NCBI GenBank assembly: GCA_000434535.1
Contig: FR878576.1
Location: 299-7,698 of the forward strand
Source of the DNA: Collinsella sp. CAG:166
GTDB lineage: Bacteria; Actinomycetota; Coriobacteriia; Coriobacteriales; Coriobacteriaceae
Direction: 5' to 3'
DNA length: 7,400 bases
Shown: in pieces, positions 1 through 5,654 of the stretch
How positions within the stretch are numbered: position 1 is the first letter of the stretch
Layout of the letters: every line of letters starts with the position of its first letter
Notes under the pieces: model-generated
Database searches by the model: none
Seen by the model: the letters and a program-made list of their open reading frames with translations, nothing else
What the model was told of the DNA's origin: nothing
Position numbers and translations under genes: made by a program

Positions 1-2595
1 CTACTTGTCGGCGGCCGCCTTCTTGGTGGTCGTCTTTTTCGCGGCAGTCTTCTTGGCGGTCGACTTCTTGGCGGTCGAAGTCTTCTTGGCTGCCGTGGTC
101 TTCTTCGCCGCGCTCGCCTTGGTCGTGGTCTTGCGGCCGCGGGCGGGCTTCTTCTCCTTGGTCGGGCAGTCCATGTTCACGCAGATGCGCCACGGGCCGC
201 GCGCGGTGTTGACCACCACGATGGGGGCGCCGCACTCGGGGCAGGTCTCGCCCGTCGCCTCGAGCTTGCCACGCGCCGGCAGCGGATAGCTCACGCCGCA
301 GTCATCGTAGTTGGTGCAGCGGATAAAGCGCTTGCCGCTCTTCTCGCTCTTGTGTGCGATCAGGTCGCCATGGCGTCCTGCCTCGGCGCACACCTTGCAC
401 TCGCCCACCTTAAGGTCGGGCTCGTAGTTGGTGGGGCATGTGGGGTTCACGCAAATCTCGAAAGCCTTTTGGCGGAACGGCTGGCACTTAATGCGCGGCG
501 CACCGCATTCGGGGCACACAGCAGCCTCGCCCTCGAGCGGGCTCACCTTGACGCCGCTCGGCACCGGATAGGTCACATCGCAGTCGGGCCAGCCCATGCA
601 GCCGATAAAGCTGCCGCGGGTCTTGGCGCTCGTCTTCATAACCAAGTCCTTGCCGCACTTGGGGCAGGCGCCCACGCGCGCATCGGCCGTGACGGCGTCG
701 CTGATAGCATCGCCCAGTTCCTGCGTATGCTTGAGCAGCTCGTCGAGCACACCGGCCAGCAGCGCGCGCGAGTGCGTCACGACATGCTCTTCGGTGTCCT
801 CGCCGCGCTCCACGCGGGTCATGTCGCCGTCGAGCTCGCTGGTCATATCGGGGCTCGTGATGCGCGGGGCAAACTGCGACAGTGCATCGATGATGGCGAT
901 GCCCAGCTGGCTCGGCTCCACGGGATCGTTTTTGAGATAGCGCACGGCGTACAGGCGCTCGATGATGCTCGCGCGCGTGGACTTGGTGCCCAGGCCGCGC
1001 TTTTCCATCTCCTGCACGAGCTTGCCCTGGCTGTAGCGTGCGGGCGGCTCGGTCTGCTTGGCCTCGAGCTTAATGTCGAACACGTCGACCGCATCGCCCT
1101 GCTCCAGCGGCGGCATCTGCTCGTCGCGCTTGAGTCCATACGGATACGCCTCGCGGAAACCCGGGGTCACGAGCACATCGCCCGAAGCCACGAACGGCTC
1201 ACCATTGACGTCGAGCTCGAGCTTGGTGTTCTCGATGGTCGCGGGACCCATGAGCGTTGCCAGGAAGCGACGGGCGATGAGGTCGTAGAGCTTGCGCTGG
1301 CCACCGTCGAGCGCGGACGGATCGCCCTCGCCCGTGGGATAGATAGGCGGGTGGTCGGTGGTTTCGACTTTGCCGCGCGTGGGCTTCATGGGGCCGGCGA
1401 GCACCTTTTTGCACACGGGCGCCAGCGCCGGGTTGATCTTTGCAAGGTCGCTCACCACGGCGCCCAGATCGAGCGTCGCAGGGTACACGGTATTGTCGAC
1501 ACGCGGGTAGCTGATGAGACCGGCCATGTAGAGGGACTCGGCGATGCGCATGGTACGCGCAGGTGAGATGCCCTCGGCTGCGGCGGCAGCCTGCAGCGAG
1601 GTGGTCGCAAACGGCGTGGGCGGCTGCTGCTTGCGCGAACGCTTGGTCACCGCGGCGACGGTTGCCGTCGCAACGCCGTCAACGTGGCCGTACGCCGCCT
1701 CAGCAGCATCCTTGTCGGTAAAGCGCGCCGTCTTGTGCGCAATCTTAAAGCGGTCGTCCTCGGCAGCACCCTGTGCGGCGCCCATGCCGCGGATCTGCCA
1801 ATAGTCCTCGGGCACAAACGCCATGCGCTCGCGCTCGCGCTCGACCACCAGGGCAAGCGTCGGCGTCTGCACACGGCCGGCAGAGCGCACGTTACCAAAG
1901 CCGCCAAACTTGGCGAGCGTCAGGTAGCGCGTGAGCACCGCACCCCAAATGAGGTCGATGTGCTGGCGGCTCTCGCCGGCGTCGGCCAGATTCTGGTCGA
2001 GCGAGACGAGATTATCGAAGGCCTGCGTGATCTCGGCCTTGGTAAACGAAGAATACTGGGCGCGGGCGACCGGCAGGTCGGGCGCAACCTCGCGCACCTT
2101 GTTGAGGGCGTCCGAACCGATCAGCTCGCCCTCGCGATCGAAGTCCGTGGCGATGATGACACTGTCGGACTTCTTGGCGAGGTTCTTGAGCGAACGAATG
2201 AGTTCCTTCTCGGCCGGTAGCTTAATGACGGGCGCCCAGGTGAGGTAAGGCAGGCTCTCGAGTTTCCAGCCCTTGATTGAGATGCCATCGGCAAGAAACG
2301 GCTTGCGCTTGGTGTCGTAGGGCGGACGCGCCAGGCCATCGGGTATGTCGGCCGGCAGCATCTCGCCGTCCTCGGTGACCGAATACCAGCCCAGCTTTTT
2401 ATCGAACAGCACGCTGTCGCAAAAATCGGGCGCTAGGATGTGACCGGCAAGGCCGATGGTCACGCACTCCTCGCCCTTCCACTCAAAACGGTAGATGGCG
2501 GTGTTGTACACCTTGTCCTTTTTGGGCTTGCCCGTGGACAGACGCTCGGCAATCTGACGCGCGGCGTCGTTTTTCTCGGCGATGATGAGCTTCAA
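1..2595 (-). CDS. topA: Type IA DNA topoisomerase (topoisomerase I), archaeal-like motifs, complete
   Basis: Relaxes negatively supercoiled DNA by cutting one strand through a 5'-phosphotyrosine link. The 864-residue protein opens with a Toprim domain: Glu7 in IIAEKND and the acidic triad Asp151/Asp153/Glu155 in TDFDREGELIG. SAGRVQ lies at 238-243 and the catalytic tyrosine is Tyr363 in SYPRVDNTVYP. Four four-cysteine zinc ribbons follow: C644/647/666/672, C694/697/715/720, C733/736/760/766 and C785/788/805/810. A Lys/Ala/Thr-rich tail (about 811-864), probably binding DNA, ends at TAG on base 1. The start is TTG at 2595, chosen because AGGAG (2602-2606) sits 6 nt upstream and the protein begins directly with the Toprim strand. 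The motifs resemble archaeal TopA more than classical bacterial TopA (LATDPDREGE, YMRTDS); topoisomerase III is the other alternative, but the zinc ribbons and SYPRxDNT argue for topoisomerase I. Last gene of a possible tatA-tatC-hypA-hypB-topA transcript. Confidence 0.95.
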   Translation of the reverse strand: MKLIIAEKNDAARQIAERLSTGKPKKDKVYNTAIYRFEWKGEECVTIGLAGHILAPDFCDSVLFDKKLGWYSVTEDGEMLPADIPDGLARPPYDTKRKPFLADGISIKGWKLESLPYLTWAPVIKLPAEKELIRSLKNLAKKSDSVIIATDFDREGELIGSDALNKVREVAPDLPVARAQYSSFTKAEITQAFDNLVSLDQNLADAGESRQHIDLIWGAVLTRYLTLAKFGGFGNVRSAGRVQTPTLALVVERERERMAFVPEDYWQIRGMGAAQGAAEDDRFKIAHKTARFTDKDAAEAAYGHVDGVATATVAAVTKRSRKQQPPTPFATTSLQAAAAAEGISPARTMRIAESLYMAGLISYPRVDNTVYPATLDLGAVVSDLAKINPALAPVCKKVLAGPMKPTRGKVETTDHPPIYPTGEGDPSALDGGQRKLYDLIARRFLATLMGPATIENTKLELDVNGEPFVASGDVLVTPGFREAYPYGLKRDEQMPPLEQGDAVDVFDIKLEAKQTEPPARYSQGKLVQEMEKRGLGTKSTRASIIERLYAVRYLKNDPVEPSQLGIAIIDALSQFAPRITSPDMTSELDGDMTRVERGEDTEEHVVTHSRALLAGVLDELLKHTQELGDAISDAVTADARVGACPKCGKDLVMKTSAKTRGSFIGCMGWPDCDVTYPVPSGVKVSPLEGEAAVCPECGAPRIKCQPFRQKAFEICVNPTCPTNYEPDLKVGECKVCAEAGRHGDLIAHKSEKSGKRFIRCTNYDDCGVSYPLPARGKLEATGETCPECGAPIVVVNTARGPWRICVNMDCPTKEKKPARGRKTTTKASAAKKTTAAKKTSTAKKSTAKKTAAKKTTTKKAAADK

Positions 2596-2601
2596 AAGAG
2601 G

Positions 2602-2606
2602 CTCCT
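2602..2606 (-). promoter_or_regulatory. Ribosome-binding site deciding the TTG start of topA
   Basis: The minus strand reads AGGAG here, 6 nt before the TTG codon at 2595-2593. No in-frame ATG or GTG near the N-terminus would keep the essential Glu7 strand (KLIIAEKN), so the TTG start is well supported. Confidence 0.8.
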
Positions 2607-2629
2607 ATCTCGTATCTCTGCGGCTACGC

Positions 2630-2644
2630 CCGCCCGTATGGCGG
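2630..2644 (-). other. Short GC stem-loop between hypB and topA
   Basis: A perfect 5-bp inverted repeat (CCGCC / GGCGG) with a 5-nt loop lies just after the hypB stop codon and before the topA ribosome-binding site. No T-run follows it in the direction of transcription, so it does not look like a classic intrinsic terminator. It could attenuate or mark processing between hypB and topA, or be chance in GC-rich DNA. Confidence 0.25.
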
Positions 2645-2649
2645 CCGAC

Positions 2650-3333
2650 TTACGCCCTTGCTTGCTCAATCTGCCCGATGAGCCAATCGCACCAGGCATC
2701 CATGCCCTCGCCCTTGCGCGCGCTGACGGAAAACCGCGGCGCCTGCGGATTGAGGTCATCGAGTGTCTTAGTATACCTATCCATGTCAAAATCGAAAGCC
2801 GGGGCCACATCGACCTTGTTGAGCAGCTGCGCGCCGGCGTGCTGAAAGATGCCCGGGTACTTGATGGGCTTGTCGTCGCCCTCGGGCACCGAGAGAATCA
2901 TGATGGACAGGTTTTCGCCCAGGTCAAAGTCGACTGGGCAGACCAGGTTACCCACGTTTTCGATAAAGATGACGTCGATGTTTTCCAGACCCACGGCCTG
3001 GTCGAACGCGTCAACGGCCTCCATGATCATGTTGCCCTCGAGGTGGCACAGGCCGCCCGTGTTGATCTGGATGGCAGGCATGCCGGCTTCCTTCATGGTG
3101 ATGGCGTCGACGTCCGAGGCGATGTCGCCCTCGATGACGGCGCAGCGCAAGCCGGCCTTGTCGCGCAGGCGCTCGTTGGTGCCCAGGATCGTAGTGGTCT
3201 TGCCCGAACCGGGACTCGACAAGACGTTGATCACATAAGTGTTTGTCTCATTAAATCGTTGACGCAGTTGATCTGCCAGGCGCTCATTGCGCGACAGAAT
3301 CGGCGACGCGATATCAATCGTTTTCTCGACCAT
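2650..3333 (-). CDS. hypB: Hydrogenase nickel incorporation GTPase HypB
   Basis: SIMIBI-class GTPase that works with HypA in the cytoplasm to load Ni(II) into the [NiFe]-hydrogenase large subunit. In the 227-residue product the P-loop is SSPGSGKT at 39-46, the EGD motif is at 68-70, the metal site contributes Cys96-His97 (GGLCHLEG) and Cys132 (NLVCPVD), and the base-recognition motif NKVD is at 172-175. The ATG at 3333 has AAGGAG (3342-3347) 8 nt upstream. It lacks both the N-terminal CxxCGC nickel site of E. coli HypB and a histidine-rich nickel-storage stretch, so it is a short form carrying only the G-domain metal site. It lies 54 bp after hypA and 54 bp before topA, same strand. No hydrogenase genes are in view. 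Confidence 0.96.
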   Translation of the reverse strand: MVEKTIDIASPILSRNERLADQLRQRFNETNTYVINVLSSPGSGKTTTILGTNERLRDKAGLRCAVIEGDIASDVDAITMKEAGMPAIQINTGGLCHLEGNMIMEAVDAFDQAVGLENIDVIFIENVGNLVCPVDFDLGENLSIMILSVPEGDDKPIKYPGIFQHAGAQLLNKVDVAPAFDFDMDRYTKTLDDLNPQAPRFSVSARKGEGMDAWCDWLIGQIEQARA

Positions 3334-3357
3334 ACTTAGCGCTCCTTACTTCTACCA

Positions 3358-3363
3358 TTTATA
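3358..3363 (-). promoter_or_regulatory. Possible -10 element ahead of hypB
   Basis: The minus strand reads TATAAA in the 54-bp hypA-hypB gap, 24 nt from the hypB ATG, which would give a short leader of about 18 nt containing the ribosome-binding site. No convincing -35 hexamer is seen 16-18 nt upstream (CCGCCA region), so an internal promoter is only a weak possibility. Confidence 0.22.
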
Positions 3364-3387
3364 CCCCGTCCCCAGGTTGCTGGCGGG

Positions 3388-3744
3388 CTAATCGTCGGGG
3401 GTCTCGATCTCGATACTTGCGATGTCGAGTTCGCGGCCGTGCAGCAGACGCACGTTGGCGCCGCCACACTGGGGACAGCGACAATGGAAACGGTCGTGAT
3501 CAAAGACCTCGCCGCAGTCCAGGCACTCGCTTTGTGGATGGACTTCCTCCACGGCAAGCTCGCAGCCGCGCGTGAGCGGGTCCTCGTCGCGAAACGTCTC
3601 CCAGGCAAAGTCGAGCGCCTCGCGCACGACCTCGGTCATATCCCCGATACGCAGCGTTACCAAAACGGCGCGCGAGGCCCCCGCCCCACGCGCCGCGCGA
3701 ATCACTGTATCGAGTATGCCGTTGACAATGCCAACCTCGTGCAT
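3388..3744 (-). CDS. hypA: Hydrogenase/urease nickel metallochaperone HypA
   Basis: Nickel-binding, zinc-stabilised chaperone that docks with HypB and the hydrogenase large subunit to deliver nickel. The 118-residue product starts MHEVGIV, supplying the His2-Glu3 nickel-binding N-terminus, which must be at the very start and so fixes the ATG at 3744. The zinc domain has C74xxC77 and C90xxC93, with an extra Cys88 just before the second pair (HCRCPQC). Length is normal for the family. It begins only 6 bp after the tatC stop, and its Shine-Dalgarno GAGGAG (3754-3759) is formed by the last two glutamate codons of tatC. This implies cotranscription and probably translational coupling with tatC. 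hypB follows after 54 bp. Confidence 0.96.
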   Translation of the reverse strand: MHEVGIVNGILDTVIRAARGAGASRAVLVTLRIGDMTEVVREALDFAWETFRDEDPLTRGCELAVEEVHPQSECLDCGEVFDHDRFHCRCPQCGGANVRLLHGRELDIASIEIETPDD

Positions 3745-3750
3745 ACCGAT

Positions 3751-4542
3751 TTACTCCTCGTCGTCCTCATCGTCCGAGAACAGGTCCAGACGACTCACAA
3801 ACAGGCCCTCCTTGCCCTCGCGCGCGGTAATGACCACACGGGCGATGGCGAGCGAAATCTCGTAGAGCGAGAGCAGGGCGCCATACATGAGACCCAGCGT
3901 AACGGGCGAGCCGTCGGGCGTGATCACAGCCGAACCCACGAGCAGGCCAACGTATACATAACGCCAGGCACCGCGGAAAGCAGCGTAGGACACGATGTGG
4001 AAGACGGACAGATAGAAGATGATGAGCGGCAGCTCAAACGCCACGCCAAAGCCGATCATAAAGAGCAGCTCCATGTTGACGTAGTTCTCCAGATCGGGCA
4101 GTGCCGTAGCGACGGCCGAGGTCTCGCCGATGAGCCACTCAAAGCCCGCAGGAATGATGATGAAGTAGCAGAAGATGGCACCCAGGAAGAACAGCACCGT
4201 CGAGGCGAGCACCGTGGGCACGACCCACTTGCGCTCGTTGGGTCGAAGCGCCGGCAGGAAAAACGCTAGAATCTGCCAGATGATCATGGGCGTGCACATG
4301 ACCACGGCCATCTTGATGGCCAGCGAGAAGCGCAAGCCAAAGCCGCCGAGCGTGGTAGTGATGTAGAACTTACCGTCCGGCACAAAGGAGCGGATGGGAT
4401 CTTCCAGGATGTCGAGCACAACAGGCGTGGCGAAATACAGCACGATAGCGGCGGCAAACACCGACACGACCACGATGGTCAGGCGGCGACGGAGTTCTCC
4501 CAGGTGATCGAAGAGCGGCATACGCGCAGGTCCGATAGGCAT
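3751..4542 (-). CDS. tatC: Sec-independent (twin-arginine) protein translocase subunit TatC
   Basis: Multispanning membrane core of the Tat translocase; it recognises twin-arginine signal peptides of folded cargo. The 263-residue protein has the N-terminal MPLFDHLGELRRRL signature (His13, Glu16), the FLPALRPNERK cytoplasmic loop (about 95-105), FELPLIIF with Glu170, and ITPDGSP at 207-213. Six hydrophobic spans lie at roughly 21-45, 74-98, 107-132, 156-184, 195-208 and 214-238. The tail is acidic (DDEDDEE). The ATG at 4542 is preferred over Met8 because AAGGGAGG (4552-4559) lies 9 nt upstream. It overlaps the upstream TatA/B stop by one base (TAATG), a usual sign of translational coupling, and is followed after 6 bp by hypA. 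Confidence 0.97.
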   Translation of the reverse strand: MPIGPARMPLFDHLGELRRRLTIVVVSVFAAAIVLYFATPVVLDILEDPIRSFVPDGKFYITTTLGGFGLRFSLAIKMAVVMCTPMIIWQILAFFLPALRPNERKWVVPTVLASTVLFFLGAIFCYFIIIPAGFEWLIGETSAVATALPDLENYVNMELLFMIGFGVAFELPLIIFYLSVFHIVSYAAFRGAWRYVYVGLLVGSAVITPDGSPVTLGLMYGALLSLYEISLAIARVVITAREGKEGLFVSRLDLFSDDEDDEE

Positions 4543-5120
4543 TACTCATCGCCTCCCTTCGAGGCGTCGGCGGCGGCAGCGTCGTCCTCGGCCTCGAGCT
4601 CGCGAGCGAGCTGGTCGACGACGGCCTTGCGCTTGCGGGGACGACGGGCGTAGAGATCGGCCGTCGTGGGCTCTGCCGGCTCGGGCTCGGGCTCCGGCTC
4701 TGCAGCAGGTTCGGGATCGACGGTGGCAGCGGCAGGCTCGGCCTTGGCGGGCTCGGCCTCATCAGCAGCGCCTTCGCCCTCGGTGGCACCCTCGCTTGCG
4801 GCCTTCTCGGCGGCAAGGCGGGCACGGCGCTCGGCAAAGGTCTCCTTCTTTGCGGGCGCAGCCGTCTCGACGGCATCCTCGTCCGCATCGGAATCATCAT
4901 CGACGGCAGCCTTCTTGGGCTTGACCGGGGCCGACGCGGCCTCGCTTACCGGGTCGATGATCTCGGACTGAACAACGGCCGTCATCTTTTCCTGCGTCTC
5001 GCGGAACTGACGGATGGCACGGCCGATCGTACGGCCCATCTGCGGGAGCTTATCCGGGCCAAACAGCAAAAAGCCGAAGACCACGATGATCGCGAGCTCA
5101 CCCTCTCCAATACCAAACAC
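4542..5120 (-). CDS. tatA: Sec-independent protein translocase TatA/TatB-family subunit
   Basis: Single-span component that assembles with TatC to form the Tat translocon. The GTG at 5120 is chosen: GGAGG (5126-5130) lies 5 nt upstream, and the protein then starts with the family-typical (M)FGIGEGE, giving 192 residues. A longer frame reaching an ATG at 5165 would add 15 polar residues before the membrane span and has no better start signal. The order is: transmembrane helix about residues 7-22 (ELAIIVVFGFLLFGP), the FGP hinge, an amphipathic helix KLPQMGRTIGRAIRQFRETQ (24-43), then a long low-complexity Ala/Glu/Pro/Lys region with an EPEPEPEP run and a basic patch (RRPRKRK). TatA is often 60-90 residues, so this tail is long. 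Glu8 is a TatB-like feature; TatA versus TatB cannot be settled here. Coupled to tatC by TAATG. Confidence 0.9.
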   Translation of the reverse strand: MFGIGEGELAIIVVFGFLLFGPDKLPQMGRTIGRAIRQFRETQEKMTAVVQSEIIDPVSEAASAPVKPKKAAVDDDSDADEDAVETAAPAKKETFAERRARLAAEKAASEGATEGEGAADEAEPAKAEPAAATVDPEPAAEPEPEPEPAEPTTADLYARRPRKRKAVVDQLARELEAEDDAAAADASKGGDE

Positions 5121-5125
5121 ACATA

Positions 5126-5130
5126 CCTCC
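5126..5130 (-). promoter_or_regulatory. Ribosome-binding site deciding the GTG start of tatA/B
   Basis: The minus strand reads GGAGG, 5 nt before the GTG at 5120-5118. This supports the shorter protein starting at FGIGEGE. The ATG at 5124-5122 is in another frame. Confidence 0.8.
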
Positions 5131-5195
5131 AAGGCTCGATGTGAGTCGAGCCCGCACCGCGCCATTCGGCCGGAACTCGTCTATTCATTCGGTCA

Positions 5196-5201
5196 AGTAT
5201 A
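5196..5201 (-). promoter_or_regulatory. Candidate -10 element for the tat-hyp-topA run
   Basis: The minus strand reads TATACT (within GCTATACTTGA), about 75 nt ahead of the tatA/B GTG. The same TATACTT string occurs before the aminotransferase gene. No good -35 hexamer lies at 16-18 nt (CGGACG region), so this rests on the -10 match and position only. Confidence 0.42.
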
Positions 5202-5240
5202 GCGCCCGGACGCCAAAACGTCCGAGCGCATCACAAACAT

Positions 5241-5269
5241 ATGCCAAACGGCATGCCCTTTTGGGGGCA
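5241..5269 (-). terminator. Tandem hairpins after the STAS gene, possible weak terminator
   Basis: Two adjacent perfect stem-loops lie just downstream of the STAS stop codon. One is TGCCC/GGGCA (5254-5258 with 5265-5269, 6-nt loop); the other is ATGCC/GGCAT (5241-5245 with 5250-5254, 4-nt loop). They share base 5254. The minus strand beyond them reads ATGTTTGTG, not a true U-tract, so termination would be weak or factor-dependent. They separate the STAS gene from the tat operon. Confidence 0.4.
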
Positions 5270-5273
5270 AAGA

Positions 5274-5588
5274 TTATGCAGCGGTGATCGAAATCTCCTG
5301 GTCGACACCCAACAGCTGAACCACGCGCATCACCGGGGGCTGCACATTGGTGCAGCTAAAGCGCTTGCCGTGGTCGACCGCGTGGTGCGCGGCGCCCACG
5401 AGCACGCCAATGCCCGTCGAGTCGATGTAGCTCACCTGGGCAAAATCGAGCTCAACGGCCTCAGTGGGCTGCTCGAGCGCCAGGTCGATGGCATTGCGCA
5501 GGCTATCGGCGTTAGAGATATCGATCTCGCCGGTTACCTTAATGGTGTAGGTCTCCGGCGTGGGGTTGGTGGAAATACCCAAATCCAT
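5274..5588 (-). CDS. STAS-domain anti-sigma factor antagonist (SpoIIAA/RsbV-like)
   Basis: Small cytoplasmic partner-switching protein, 104 residues, essentially a single STAS domain. The beta-strand segment TYTIKVTGEIDISNAD (13-28) and YIDSTGIGVLVGA (54-66) are diagnostic. Ser57 in DSTG aligns with the serine phosphorylated by the cognate anti-sigma kinase in SpoIIAA/RsbV; unphosphorylated, such proteins bind the anti-sigma factor and free the sigma factor. The ATG at 5588 has AAAGGAG (5596-5602) 7 nt upstream. No anti-sigma kinase, phosphatase or sigma factor gene is next to it, so it is an orphan and its target is unknown. It lies 66 bp after the aminotransferase on the same strand and may be read through from it. 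Confidence 0.92.
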   Translation of the reverse strand: MDLGISTNPTPETYTIKVTGEIDISNADSLRNAIDLALEQPTEAVELDFAQVSYIDSTGIGVLVGAAHHAVDHGKRFSCTNVQPPVMRVVQLLGVDQEISITAA

Positions 5589-5654
5589 GTATACGCTCCT
5601 TTACGTATCGAAAGTGCGGATAGTACTGGGCGCGGACTTGCGGGGCCCTAGGCG

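Noticed and set aside
1..130. Repetitive CTTCTTGGC-type tract suggestive of a tandem repeat or array
   Set aside because: It is coding: the repeats are Ala/Lys/Thr codons of the topoisomerase tail, with irregular units and no spacers, so not CRISPR.
352..1566. Long plus-strand open frame of 404 codons opposite topA
   Set aside because: It lies wholly antisense to the topoisomerase, has a His/Ala/Arg-rich composition with no recognisable domain, and is the expected shadow of GC-rich coding DNA.
2440..3339. Plus-strand open frame of 299 codons across the topA-hypB region
   Set aside because: Antisense to hypB and the topA start, with shadow-type composition and no domain.
3439..4269. Plus-strand open frame of 276 codons opposite hypA and tatC
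   Set aside because: His/Arg/Gln-rich shadow of two well-identified genes.
4660..4760. GGCTCGGGCTCGGGCTC-like direct repeats
   Set aside because: These are Glu-Pro/Ala codons of the TatA/B linker, a low-complexity coding tract rather than a mobile or regulatory repeat.
5121..5165. N-terminal extension of TatA/B to an ATG at 5165
   Set aside because: It would put a polar 15-residue leader before the conserved FGIGEGE start, whereas GTG at 5120 has GGAGG at the right distance.
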